Below are positions 21,036 through 32,769 of a stretch of DNA of 64,000 nt, piece by piece. The notes below the pieces were generated by a model. It was not told the origin of the DNA and did not search any database. It saw only the letters and a program-made list of their open reading frames with translations. A program made the translations under genes and the position numbers. The first letter of the stretch is position 1. Each line of letters begins with the position of its first letter. Source of the DNA: Calendula officinalis (lineage: Eukaryota; Streptophyta; Magnoliopsida; Asterales; Asteraceae); the NCBI GenBank assembly GCA_963853835.1, contig OY970821.1, forward strand, positions 52,658,640 to 52,722,639, written 5' to 3'.

Positions 21036-21842
21036 TTAACCTTTAGCTCTTTGAGTTCCTCTAGTATGTTGGGCAACTACGGCGGAAATTCCCTTTTTTC
21101 CGACAATAGAAGCAGTCCGCATCTTATTTCTGGAACCTTTCCTTTTTCCATTGAGGAACCTTTCCTTTTTCCATCTTGGCCCTATTAGGCTTAAGCTTGG
21201 GCGCACCAACCTTGCCTTTACCATTACCTTGAGGGGTAGGGGTGGACTTCTTTTTTTTGGAGACCTTTCCTTCCCGAATTGCAAGGACGGAATGTGTTGG
21301 GTGGGCTTTCGTTTGGTCATGGTAGACTCGACGGTCGTCAACATACCATGAAGCTCCATGATGGACTTGTCCATCCCATGCATATGATAGTACATTACAA
21401 ATTGTTCATATGATGTAGGAAGTGACCTAAGGATCAAATCCACGGCCAATTCCTTCCTAATGGAGAAGCCTAACTTCTCCAAGCATTCCATGTTTGCTTT
21501 CATACGCAACACGTGAGCGCTCACATCCCCGCCTTCGAGGAGTTTACAATCAAGCACGTTCTTGAGGCACTCGTACCGCTCTAACATTGCTTGTTGTTGG
21601 AACATGTCCCACAACTGTACTATAAGCTCATAAGCGTACAAATGATCCATTTGCTTTGGCAAATCAGGATTCATAGTGCTCATCATTAGACATGAAATGA
21701 CCTCATTTTCTTTCATAAGATGTTCATGAGCATCGTGTGCTGCTTGAATTGCATCCTCCCCTGGTTCATCGGGAAGAGGTCCTTCGTTGTGAGCCATGAA
21801 TAAAACATTAAGTTTACGAACAATCATTTCATTTCCAAACAA
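21036..21842 (-). pseudogene. Copia A gag
   Basis: The 268-residue frame contains the copia Gag (UBN2-like) core: EHLMKENEVISCLMMSTMNP, ELIVQLWDMFQQQAMLERYE, CKLLEGGDVSAHVLRMKANM, FSIRKELAVDLILRSLPTSY, EQFVMYYHMHGMDKSIMELH. The expected N-terminal segment (the NWYRNLRIVL part) is lost and the first 20 residues are out of register. The zinc knuckle lies in a different frame near 21070-21120 and reads CFYCRKKGNFRRSC, with Asn where the family has His, so it would bind zinc poorly. The gene is related to but distinct from family B gag. Confidence 0.8.
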
Positions 21843-22198
21843 TTTCTATTTTAGGAAACTTGCTGTTTTTTGAAACTTTCTATTTTTAGAAAGTGAAACT
21901 ACTTTTATTTTCGTTATTGCGTGGTTGTTTGTTTACTTAATTTTTGCTATGTTGTCATGAACGTTACAACTCCGTTCTTCCGCAAAACATTTTAAATGAA
22001 GTAAAACTCATTTTTGGCGGGGAGTGACAACGGGTATGCCGTGAATCATAATGTAAGGCTATTTCCGGCGGTATCCATTGTACCGGTTCATAGTCGCCAC
22101 TATAACCTCTTAGCTTCTTGCGGGATCACTTGACAACCATTGTATCAATTGGCATGTTTGATCCCTACATGCACTAACTTCAAACCAAATTTTAAATG

Positions 22199-22600
22199 AC
22201 TCGGTTTCGCTCGACAATCATTTAACACCTAATTTGGAGTTTGTAAATCGACCATCTAGACCCACAAGAAGCCCATTACCAAATTGGCTCGGTTTCGCTC
22301 GACAATCAACTTAAATAAGGAGCTTATACTCACCTTCATCATGCTTTACAAGGCACGGCTCGGTTTCGCTCGACAACCGACCTTGTTCCACAAGACTTAA
22401 GTGGTGACATTCCAGTGGATAGTGCAAGACTTACATTTTGTGAGAAATCATATAAATCGTCCAACATGATACGCGGTGATACATTTTGAATGTAATGGTT
22501 CGGCTAATGCACGACGACCAATCGTAGAAAAATAAGTCACACTCACCTTCTACACTGTCTATTCAAAATTGGCTTGGCTAATGGACGACAACTAACTTTG
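22199..22600. repeat. Leader repeats with GGTTTCGCTCGACAA core, copia A
   Basis: CTCGGTTTCGCTCGACAA occurs at about 22199, 22286 and 22357, each followed by ACAAG-type or short variable sequence. Degenerate forms (GGTTCGGCTAATGCACGACG, GGCTTGGCTAATGGACGACA) occur at 22498 and 22571. Spacing runs from about 71 to 141 bp. It lies in the transcribed leader of copia A. Confidence 0.75.
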
Positions 22601-23245
22601 TCTACCAAGATTTGGGTGGCGTCATCATTAGGATGATAGTAATGATATTCTCAAAAAACGGGTTTTTGTTTCTTTTAAAATTTTGATTAATTACTTTTGT
22701 GACAAAAACATTTTTCACCTTTTAATTAATCTATAGCGAGTGATTAAATTAAAACAATTTTAATTAATTAATTTATTTATTTAACATTGCGAAAATCTAA
22801 CAACCAAGCAAATAAATAATCGTCACACGCATACAACAAAAAATTGGTACCCATGCCCAAGCCCTATGCGTTTTTCCTGAGTGCCAACCCGGGAAAAACA
22901 TGGTCAACTATGGACAAATAATGACCTTCCATGTGAGCTCCCACTAAATCCGTCGTCTCCATTAGACTTCATCGAATCCAAGGTTGCCTAGACATCAGTT
23001 CATGATTCCATTCGGTTGTATCTTGATCTTCATTTTACAAGTACATAGAAAATAGAGAAATGACAAACACGCCACGAAAACCTACTGACTAGTACAGTTA
23101 CAAATGAAAATCAATGGCATGCAAGCCATAATTAATAAATATTACATACCAAAATTAATAAATTATTAATTACAAACCATTGTGACAAAGTCACCATATG
23201 AATAACAAATCAATCATGCATGATTACACAAGGCACAAATTCAGT

Positions 23246-23345
23246 CAGTTTAATCACTGATGATTAAGCTGTCACAGAATCCGACAGTTTAATCATTGAT
23301 GATTAAGCTGTCACGAAACTGACTGTTTAATCATCAATGATTAAC
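23246..23345. repeat. 38-39-bp hairpin repeats in the copia A leader
   Basis: Three units start at 23246, 23285 and 23323, each with TTTAATCA followed by a short spacer and TGATTAAGCTG. The core TTAATCAT-TG-ATGATTAA is an inverted repeat. The same unit occurs three times in LTR A (13705-13820). Confidence 0.8.
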
Positions 23346-23646
23346 CAGTAACGAATTCCAACAAAATTTACATGATTAACAACCAACCACACGGAAAAAG
23401 GTCAAGGGCATAATGGTTACCAATCAAACACTCAAGGCACAAAGATTCTTTGTATGTAATAAATTACATACATCAACACAAATATATGCATGCATGTATT
23501 TCATGCCAAAACCATGACATGCATATAAGTGAGTGAGTCAAAATATTATGGGTTTAGCAAGGCTAAAACCCAAAATCTAAAATTTGGCAAAACCGATCCT
23601 CAAATCGTTTTTCAAGCCCGAAATGTGCACGATTCGGTTAGAGTGG

Positions 23647-23660
23647 GCTCTGATACCACT
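23647..23660 (-). other. Primer-binding site of copia A
   Basis: The minus strand reads GTGGTATCAGAGCC directly after the LTR end CCAACA. TGGTATCAGAGC is complementary to initiator Met tRNA, the usual copia primer. Confidence 0.9.
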
Positions 23661-23740
23661 GTTGGATTATGGTGGGTTTGAAAACACAGCGGAAACATAT
23701 ATTTAAAAATTAATTTAACCACCACAATCCACCAATGACC
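23661..23740 (-). repeat. 5' LTR remnant of copia A
   Basis: These 80 bp match 13050-13129 with about 7 differences. C1 begins immediately after (23741). The rest of this LTR is not found to the right of C1 or of the B array. Confidence 0.85.
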
Positions 23741-24194
23741 TGTTAAGGCAAAAAGCCTTACCCCTTTAGGATCTTAAGATAACAAGACAACCTAGACTAG
23801 CTTAGAATAGTTTTGTAGAAATTAGTTAAGTCTGGGTCCAATACTGAGTAGGCAGTATTGGCCGCTCAGTATTGGCACTCAGTATTGGAAATCCAATACT
23901 GAGTGGAAGGACTGAGTTACATTCTCGAATGTAACTGACTAAGATCAAATCCCTTGATCTTAGTCACTATACTTGACCAGTCCTTCCATTACTCCTTTGC
24001 CCATTTTATAGGATCTCTATATCATTATAAATAGAGATCACTTGGCAAATGAGTACTTACGAATTCACGTACTTTACTTTCACACTTAGTGGATTTATAC
24101 ATTGACTATATACTTCTGTTAATCACTTTAGTATTTCATTAAGTATAATACATCTATCAGTTAACTTACAAACCAGGGTTGTTGTGACCTAACA
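23741..24194 (+). repeat. C1 5' LTR
   Basis: TGTTAAGG...CCTAACA. It shares with the C2 LTRs the start hairpin (TAAGGCAAAAAGCCTTA), the stem GACTAAGATCAA / TTGATCTTAGTC at 23937-23965, and the TATAAATA box inside an inverted repeat (GATCTCTAT / ATAGAGATC). The word CAGTAT or its complement occurs repeatedly, mostly as CAGTATTGG. Confidence 0.9.
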
Positions 24195-24291
24195 ACTGGT
24201 ATCAGAGCAGGCTAAATAAACTCTTATTTAGTCGATTGATTACCTTGGCAGCCATTCCCTATAAATATCCTTCCCAAACTCCAAAATCAAA
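24195..24291 (+). other. C1 primer site and short leader
   Basis: ACTGGTATCAGAGCAGG follows the LTR: the initiator-Met primer site. Next comes a conserved hairpin CTAAATAA-ACTC-TTATTTAG, also present in C2 (40201-40221). Confidence 0.85.
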
Positions 24292-26816
24292 ATGTCTTCC
24301 ATTGTAGTACCAGTTATGTCTGGAAAGGGTGTGCCAATCTTTGATGGCAAAGACTTCCATCAGTGGAAGTTGAAGGCTCAATGGTATCTTGAGTCCATTC
24401 ATCATGAAATGCTTACAGTACTGTCTGATGGTCCGATCATTCCACAAACTGTGGAACCCGTTGCAGCTACTGATGATGCTCCTGAGAGCACAAGAACAGT
24501 TCCAAAACTGAAGCATACATGGACTGATACTGATCGTCAGTTATACAATCTGGAATCCAGAGCAAAAGGGGTGATTGGTAATGCAGTTAGCAAAGAAATA
24601 TTGAATACAATTATGAGATTGCCAACTGCAAAAGCTATATGGGATAGCTTATCAGTCACCTATGAAGGCACAACTAAGGTAAAGTTGCAGAGAAAGAGAA
24701 ACACGAGAAGGAAGTAAGAAAACTTCTTCTCAAGTCCTAATGAAGACATCACCACTCTCTATAACAGGTTCAATACTATTATCCATGATCTTATCAATGT
24801 AGGGATTGTGAAGGAAGAAGGAGAACTTGTTCAAAAGTTTCTGGACAGTCTTCCTCAACAATTCCTTGACATGACAAACTCTGTCCATGCTGCTAACAAC
24901 ATTGAAACATACACTCTTCAAACACTGTATGGGTTAATGTTGAATCATGACGAGAACAATACTGCAAGACTGATCAACTGGAAGAAAACTGACAAGACTT
25001 CCATTGGCATGGCTTTAGTTGTGCAACAGGCTTATACTATCACTGAGCCTGAAGAGCCAGAGGTTGATCTTGCTGATGCTGAGGTAGATGAGCTTGAAAC
25101 TCAAATGGCTCTCATGTCTATGACGCTAGATCAGTTGAAGAAGAAGAGGCTGGGTGTTAGCTCTTCTAATACTGACCCAAGATCAGGTCTATGCTACAGG
25201 TGTGGAAAGCCTAGACACATTGCTGCCAACTGTCATACTAAGTCAACTGAAACTGATCAGAATGACAAGATTGCATACCGACCTAAACGGTATAGGGACA
25301 ACTATGTCATGTTGAAGAACTGGATCAATGGAAAGGGTGCAGCAGGGAATGGAGCACCTCCTCAGGCACTTTACTCTGAAGCTTGGATCGATGAAGAGCT
25401 CAGTGATGATGAGGAAGAAGTTGAAAACAAAGCCTTTATGGCTTTCACTGAAGAGGATTCGAAGAGCTCCTTTGAGAAGGATATCAAAGAGGCTGAGAGG
25501 ATGAGTGTTCATAGTGATAGGGATTCCACTCGGTTGTACAAGGTGAGTACCTTTCAAACTTATTCAGTTAATGAAAAGAAAAAGATTTTTGAGTACATAA
25601 TTGTTGATCTTAAAACTTTAGTACAGAAAGAAAAAGCTTTAAAATAAATTATTCTTGAACTTGAAAGGGTAAATAATGAGCATTTAGATAAATTAGCAAA
25701 ATTGAAAGATTTAGAATTAAATTTTTTGAACTTACAAGACATGAACCAAAGATTAGATGACAAAGCTCATTTACACAAACTGGAAAAAGAAAATTTTTAA
25801 AAACAATGTAAATCTTGGGGAAATACCTCTATTAAATTAAATAAATGTCTAAATCAACAATTTCCAGAAAATGTGAGGGCTGCACTTGGTGTTGATCCTC
25901 ATTTATTTTAAGAATTTTCTGATATGAACCCTATTTAGTTTGTCAAATCAAAAACATTTTGTGAAGTTGGATGTCAAACTGAGTCAGATGATGAGGACAA
26001 AATCATTTTTGATAAACCTATTGGTCCATCTATCTGTTCAAAGTGCTATACTGAACTACAAGAGCTCAGTATTGAATTTCTTGAAAAATAAATTTCTGAT
26101 ACTGAACCCGATGTAGTGCAGTATGACACATCGGCCGTTCCACCCTTTGAATTATTATTTTATACAACTACTTTTGAAAAATATAATGAAAATGAAACTA
26201 CTTCTACATCTAGTGTTTTAACTGATACTGAAGTTGCAGGAACAGAAAAGTCATGTACTGAAGAACATAAAGAGCCTGTTAAAGTTGTCATTTTAAAACA
26301 TGATAATCAAAAACCAACTTCAACAGGATATCTAGTGGCAAAAGCAAGAAGTCTAAAAATAATAAGACTTCTTTGCCAAATAAAAAGAAGAAACCAGATC
26401 CATCTCCTCGAAAACCAATTAAACCACCTATTAAAAATGACAAAAATAGCGTTTTAAAATCTATTGGTGATCTGATTAAATTTCTAAGTCAAAAGTTTGC
26501 AAAACTTACTAATACTGATCAGTCAAGAGAGAAACAATTTTCTACAATTCCTTATGAAAACATGTTTAGAAATAGGCCTAGAAAATGTTATAAATGTCAT
26601 CATACTAGTCATAAGGGAGATGAATGCTGGACTGATCTCTCAAATCCTAAGTACTCAGTACCAAAGAAAAAGAGAGAAAATCAGTCAGTATCACCTAAGA
26701 AAACCTCCAAGGTTGCTCCTGAAGTAATACTGACCTCTCCATTTAAAGAGATTAAGTCTAAACCTGTTTCTCCTACCAAAGGTCCCATTCGAAAATGGGT
26801 TCCTAAAAAGAACTAA
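24292..26816 (+). pseudogene. C1 gag
   Basis: Collinear with the C2 gag. The first 142 residues are open (GVPIFDGKDFHQWKLKAQWY, YLESIHHEML), a TAA interrupts at 24715, and the same frame reopens to 25645. The first zinc knuckle is present as CYRCGKPRHIAANC. Several stops follow between 25645 and 26116. After a frameshift near 26400 the lysine-rich C-terminal part and second knuckle (CYKCHHTSHKGDEC) read to 26816. The conserved end VPKKN with its TAA is intact. At least six in-frame stops and one or more frameshifts show long decay compared with C2. Confidence 0.85.
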
Positions 26817-26837
26817 TCATAATTATATGTATTATGC

Positions 26838-29190
26838 AGGGTGACAAAAAATGGTACTTAGATAGTGGCTGCTCAAGACACATGACTGGCAGTATGGAGT
26901 ACCTTCTAAACTATACAAAGAGAAGGGTCCTTCTCTCAAGTTTGGGGATGATTCGGTAGGAAAAACAAGAGGATATGGAGTGATCAAGGTAGGCGACATA
27001 ACTTTTAAACGAGTTGCCAATGTAGAGGGTCTGAAACACAATCTGCTCAATATTAGCCAGATGTGTGATGATGACAATGAAGCTCGCTTTAGGAAGACTA
27101 CAAGAATCATCTACAATGACAAGGGGTAACCTGTACTCATTGCTCGAAGAGAAAAAGATGTCTATGTGGTCAACTTGTCTGAACTAGACCCTACTATTCT
27201 AGTATGCCTGCTTTCTAAAGTCAATCTAGAACTGAACTGGACGTGGCACAAGAAACTCTCTCACATCAACTTCAGAAACATCAACGAGCTCAGCATGAAG
27301 AAATTGGTGAGAGGGTCTCCCACAATTGCTTATTCTAAAGATAAGTTGTGTACAACATGTGAAATGGGCAAGCAGATTAAGAGTTCATTTAAATCAAAAG
27401 TTAACCATTTAATAAATGAACCTCTTAGTATGATACATATGGATCTTTTTGGCCCCATCAGTACACCATCTCTGGGAAAAAAGATCTATACACTGGTCAT
27501 GGTTTATGAATACTCAACATACACTTGGGTCATCTTCCTCAAGACCAAATCAGATGCTACCACAGAAATCATTGCCTTTATCAAGAGAGAAGAACTACAG
27601 AAAGGCAACAAGGTTAAGCAACTTAGAAGTGGCCATGGTACTAAGTTCAAGAACTCAGTATTAGCAGATTTCTTTGAAGACAAAGGATTTGTACAAATCT
27701 TCTCTGCAGCCTACACACCACAACAAAATGGTGTTGTAGAAAGAAAAAATAGAACATTGATTGAAGCTGCAAGAACTTTGCTATGCCATGCTGGACTGGC
27801 ACTGAGCTTCTGGGCTGAAGCTGTAAACTATGCTAACTTTACACAGAACAAAGCCACAATAGTCCAGAGACATCACAAGACTCCTTATGAGTTATATCAT
27901 GGCAGGGTTCCTAATGTGGAATATTTCCACATCTTTGGGAGTTAATGTTTTGTACTCAGTACTAAACAAAATCTCAACAAATTTGCTCCCAAAGCAAATG
28001 AAGGTGTGTTCATGGGCTATTCACCACACTATAAAGCTTTCAGAGTTTTTATTTTATCTACAAAGGTGATTAAAGAATCCATCCATGTTACGTTTGATGA
28101 AAATCAGGATGTGCATTCTGATTCAGCACAGGAGGACGTAAGTGGTCTAAAAACCTTATGCAATCCAGAAAACTCCAATGTTGACCAGCCCAAGTCTCAT
28201 CCATACTATGTTGATAATGGTATGAGTGCACTGCTCAATTCAGAACTCAAAATGATATAACTGCAATAAATACGGAGGTTCCCATTTTTTAGAACCCCAA
28301 TACTGAGTTCCCAATCATTGATCTGAACAACTCCACATATGAAGAAGGTGAAACATCCAACACTCCCAAGATTCCACCTCAGATCTGCAAAATGAAGAAG
28401 AACAACAAGTAGAATTCTCTAATACTGAACAAACTTCAGATCAGTATCAGACAGACAACACCCCAGTTCAACAAGATATTGTTGACCTTGCTTCAAATAT
28501 TCCCTTAGGAAACAATCTAAGGGAACACATAGACCATCCTCACTCAAATATTATTGGTCCAATTGAACAAGGTGCCCAAACAAGAAGAAAGTTAGCCTTT
28601 GAACCCCATGTCACTGCCAAATTCTGTTTCATCTCAAGTTTTCTATCTACCATGGAACCAAAGAAAGCTGATGAAGCTTTATTAGATGAAGACTGGGTAG
28701 AAGTAATGAAAGAAGAGTTTACAAAATTTGAAAGAAACAAGGTATGGAACTTAGTACCACCCCCTGCTGGCAAAACTATTATTGGTACTAAGTGGATGTT
28801 CAGAAACAAGATGGACAAGGATGGTGTTGTGATCAGAAACAAGGCAAGACTGGTTGCTCAGGGTTACAGATAAGAAGAGGGCATTGACTATGATGAAACT
28901 TTTGCACCAGTTGCAAGAATTGAAGCCATTAGGCTGTATCTTGCATATGCAGCTTTCAAGAACTTCAAAGTTTATCAGATGGATGTCAAGAGTGCCTTCC
29001 TAAATGGAAAACTGTAAGAGGAAATTTATGCTAAACAACCCCCAGGTTTTGTTGATCCTAAATTTCCTAATTATGTTTTCAAGCTTGATAAAGCTTTATA
29101 TGGGCTCAAACAAGCTCCTAGTGCCTGGTATGATACCCTGTCTGAGTACCTAATTGAAAATAAATTTACACGAGGTAAAATTGATAATAC
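26838..29190 (+). pseudogene. C1 pol: protease, integrase, partial RT
   Basis: Begins GDKKWYLDSGCSRHMTG with the DSG protease motif. A 1-nt loss near 26920 shifts the frame. The integrase frame 27166-27945 has the pre-integrase zinc region (WHKKLSHINFRNINELSMKK, CTTCEMGKQ) and core, but the second catalytic Asp is Gly and the following Glu is Lys (LRSGHGTKFKN against LRSDHGTEFKN in C2). The Glu of the triad is kept in QNGVVERKNRT. RT pieces (WMFRNKMDKDGVVIRNKARL at 28652-28873, then MDVKSAFLNGKL) follow with stops. The element ends at 29190 before YVDD. Inactive integrase by both mutation and frame. Confidence 0.85.
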
Positions 29191-30166
29191 TGAAGGATTT
29201 ATGTGCATAGTTAGTCAACCTATGATGATACATCCATGCCTACGAAACATTTAAGGGTCACACCGGTGAGTGCATGTAATACGAGCAAGATATGCAATAA
29301 TACTACAAAGAGTAATGATTCATAATAGTCATTATGAATCAGTTAAGTATTAAGTTAAGTCTAACTTATTACTAGATTAGTTTAATTAACTAATTAATAC
29401 AAGTACTTGTACATTTACTAGTTGAGTAAATATACAATGTGTTAATTATAGATTATCCATGATATGATTTAAAGCTAATAAATCATATAGTAACAATAAT
29501 AAACAAGTTAAACTATAAGGGATAGAAGTGTTAAAAGAAAGTTTAATTAAAGATCTAATATTAATTAAATTAGAGGGTTTTAAGCGTAACTTATTTGTAT
29601 ATAAATAAGAGGCTTAGGGTAACCCTAAAACCCCTAGATCACCCACACGAAATCCCTTGCCCCCTCCTCCCCTTCGATCGGCCGAACCAAGAACACAACT
29701 CTTTGTGTTCTTCGTTCGTTCTTCGTGTTCTTCGAGTTTTGAAGATCAAGGATCGTTGCAAGTGATCATCTAGAGGATCGCTCATCGTGTTCATCATCAG
29801 TGGACTAGTCTTAAGCATTAACTAAGGTATGATTCATGGAACACTCTTTCCTCTCTCCCCTCTTGTTCGAAGTCGAACCTAGAACCCTACGGTTCTTGGT
29901 TAGTTCGACGAACACCACAAGTATGTGTGTGTGTTCGAGTTCTTTGTATAGTGTTTCTTTCTTGTTAATCTAATTTAGATTTCCAACATCCCAATCCTTT
30001 AGGGTTTAAGGATTAGGTTTAATCCCACTTCCACTTTTAGGGACTAAATAAGCTAGTTGGTTTTAACCGGTCAAGAACAAGTTCATGTTCTTTGTCATTA
30101 AGGTTTCGAACCAAGCATGATAGGAGGTTGACCCAAGTGGTCGATCAGGTATAATGAAAACCTTCA
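29191..30166 (+). repeat. Family B LTR1
   Basis: TGAAGG...CCTTCA, 976 bp, shorter than LTR2 because about 144 bp are missing after the TAAATCATATAGTAA word. TATATAAA lies at 29598-29605. The palindrome seen in LTR2/3 is present but imperfect (29878-29902). Confidence 0.9.
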
Positions 30167-31241
30167 GTGGTACCAGAGCGTTGGTTTATAAATCTAAACT
30201 AGATTTACAAAGTTTGGTTGTTTTGTTTAATTAGAGTCTTTCTTTTTGTTCCAATTTCTTTTTCTCCTTCTTAAATTTCGAATAGGGTAAGAAACCTAGG
30301 ACCAAGAATATTAAACTAGCCTAGTTTCATTGGTCAAAAGGTTTCTAAGAACCCTAGAGTTTTTCGAAATATAGGAAGCACCCTAGGATCAAGTATGTTA
30401 AACAAGATTTATTTAATTGATCAAAAGGATTCTTTCCATTTCTCCCTAGAAATTTCATGTACTAGGAAGAACCCTAGGACCAAGTATGTTAAACAAGATT
30501 TGTTTAATTGGTCAAAAGGATTCTTTCCTAATCCCTTAGAGATTTCGAAATCTAGATGGAAACTTGGACACCAAGTATATTAAACTAGCTTAGTTTAATT
30601 GGTGGAAAAGTTTCTTAGTGTTAAGAATTTTGAAATCCTAAAGAACCCTAGAACATTAAACTAGTTTGAGTTTAATTGTTTAAAAGAATTAATTAGGATG
30701 ATAATTTAAAACCTAGATAATTAAACAAGTTCATGTTTAATAGGCTTAATTATTATTTTGACAGATTTATTATGACTAGTTCTTTAAACCTAGAAATTTA
30801 GACAAAGTTTTATTGTCTATAAGGTTTAAATTAAAAAGTTTGAAAAATGTATTAAGGTTATAATCTATCTTAGAATTTAAACAAAGTTTATTGTTTAGAT
30901 AGGATTGATTAGGATTGATCTTTTAATAAATAATGTTTTGATCAAGAAAGTCAAAACCCTAGTTTTGATTGATCAAGAACAAGATTAGGGTTTAACTAAC
31001 TTATTTAGGGAATTAATAAAGATTAAAAGAAATGTTAATTTTTAAGTTCTAAAATTAACAAGGTGTATTTATTTATATATATATATACATATAAAAAATT
31101 TCAGAATTTTAAATATTTAAAGGAAAAATGAATTTTAATAGATAAAGTAGTTTATGCGTATTTTTAATTAGATTAAGTTAAAATACATACGTATAAATTA
31201 GATGCCATATTCTTATTAAAATTTTACAAGTTTATTATAAA

Positions 31242-31327
<86 letters not shown>

Positions 31328-32769
31328 TAAATACAAGATTAAATGGAACATTAAAAAAAGGATAATGTTATTTTGATCTTTAAAGGATAATAATATAACT
31401 AGTTATTGTATAAGTTATTATATAATTAAGACTAGAAAGTACAAAGTTATGATTTCATTATAACTAGAAATTGTACAAGTTGAAATTATATGATTAACTA
31501 GAATTATACAAAGTTATATATTATATATTATTATAAGGTGTATAAAGTTATAAGTTATTATAACTAGATAATTATACAAGTATAATATAAGTATTTTACA
31601 AGTCATGTAATATACTAGATTAATGATCAAGGGATAAATAACAAGAACCTATATTTAACTAGTTCAAGTTAAATATAAGAAAGGTTTAAAAACAAACTAA
31701 GAATTATAATATATAGAATTTATATAATAAGTTTATTAGTTTCACCAAATATAAACCGGTGATTGTGTTTGCTTAAGTTCCATCAAAGTTGTTGGAGCTA
31801 GTGGGAGCTACACAAGAAAATCACAAAGTTTATAAGTGTGTCGCTAAGACATAAGTTTTGGTCGAATCTAGTAAGTCAAAACAAATGTTCAATTTCATTA
31901 TTAAACATGTGAAAAACTAGGTGTGTTAAACTAGATTTACGATTCAAGTTTATGAATCATAAAATTATTAAAAGTTTAACATCAGTTTTAAAGTTTTTCA
32001 AGAAAGATAAAACAAGTAAGTTTTATTATAGATAAGTTTTTCACAAAACCTAGTAAAACGTTCTGTACACCTCTTTTAGGTGTACATATAAATCGCGCAA
32101 TTCTTGAAACTATAAGTTTTAAACAAAAGTTCTTAAGTTTTAAAAAGGTGTCTTGTAGAATTCCTAAATTCACAAGTCACACATTTTAAACAAGGATTAA
32201 GATTGGAATAAAGGTTTAAGTTTAGTTAAGACTTAAACAAACCCAAGAAAATCTTAGATGGAAGTACTATCCACCTAATGGAACACCTCACTTGTTCAAC
32301 GATATTCATATTGTAATGATAAAGAACCTTAGATATGGATTCAAATCATTGCGAGTGTCAAGGTGCGTAAGGTTCTGTGATAATCGGGAGTCTCGGCGTT
32401 GAGCATCGCACTGTCTTAGATGGTCTGTTCTATTTTGGTGATAATCGGGAGTCCCGGCCAAAAAAGTACTTGAGTAGAATAAACATACTAGACCTTGTTA
32501 CTAACTTAGAAATGTACAATTAGATTGTACAATGTTGTAATAAGTTATAAGTCTAAAGATTCTACGACCCCTAGGAATCGTATCAAGTCTTGATATGATC
32601 GGTAAGGATGTTACCTACCAGAAACATCATGTCTGGTCGGGAAGTGCCCAAACCTTGCGGCGAGAATGTGATATATGGATCCTAGGCCTAAAATATTAAT
32701 TATGGGTTTATAATATATTTTAGAGAATGTTTATTGATGATTACAAATTAAACTGGGTTTGATTTGTAG
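30167..32769 (+). other. Unit 1 primer site and long leader
   Basis: GTGGTACCAGAGCG (30167-30180) is a primer site with one change from the TATCAGAGC type. The 2.6-kb leader has no gene. It holds four or five 75-105-bp repeats at about 30285-30640, each with CCTAGGACCAAGTATGTTAA and a hairpin such as TTAAACAAGATTTGTTTAA, a (TA)n microsatellite at 31244-31324, and GATAATCGGGAGTC repeats near 32380-32460. The intact C2 target site lies at about 32450. Confidence 0.8.
31244..31324. repeat. (TA)n microsatellite, unit 1
   Basis: About 80 bp of nearly pure TA. Unit 2 has a shorter tract (38480-38546) at the same place; unit 3 has only a few TA steps near 57160. Confidence 0.95.

Larger units (their letters stand above)
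21843..23646 (-). other. Copia A leader region
   Basis: About 1.8 kb between primer site and gag. No gene is seen. It contains two separate repeat blocks (22199-22600 and 23246-23345) described separately. Confidence 0.6.
13050..23740 (-). mobile_element. Ty1-copia element A (minus strand), chimeric and truncated
   Basis: From right to left: 5' LTR remnant (23661-23740), primer site (23647-23660), long leader, gag (21036-21842), protease remnant, integrase (19467-20593), RT (18498-19480), then an unrelated piece of family B (14629-18481) and the 3' LTR (13050-14628). RNase H of copia is missing. Over the 80 bp that can be compared, the two LTRs differ at about 7 positions. The 5' LTR is cut by C1. 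Confidence 0.8.
23741..29190 (+). mobile_element. Sirevirus-like copia C1, truncated in its RT
   Basis: Holds a 454-bp 5' LTR, primer site, gag and pol up to the RT palm, collinear with C2 (39,678-51,135). At 29190 the RT coding sequence stops at RGKIDN and an LTR of family B starts. The third ORF, 3' LTR and rest of pol are missing. Multiple stops and frameshifts make it inactive. TGACC at 23736-23740 is the candidate left target duplication; no right partner remains. Confidence 0.85.

Noticed and set aside
21850..21900. TTTCTATTTTTAGAAA hairpin near copia A gag as a piece of LTR D
   Set aside because: Resembles the D hairpins only in A/T-rich arms; no flanking match, so likely coincidence.
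29186..29190. AATAC as target duplication of the B array
   Set aside because: The right flank (62137-62141) is ATAAG, so the pair does not match.
31988..32173. 61-residue antisense frame in unit 1 leader, also 39211-39396
   Set aside because: Again shared only by the recent duplicates; AT-rich and featureless.
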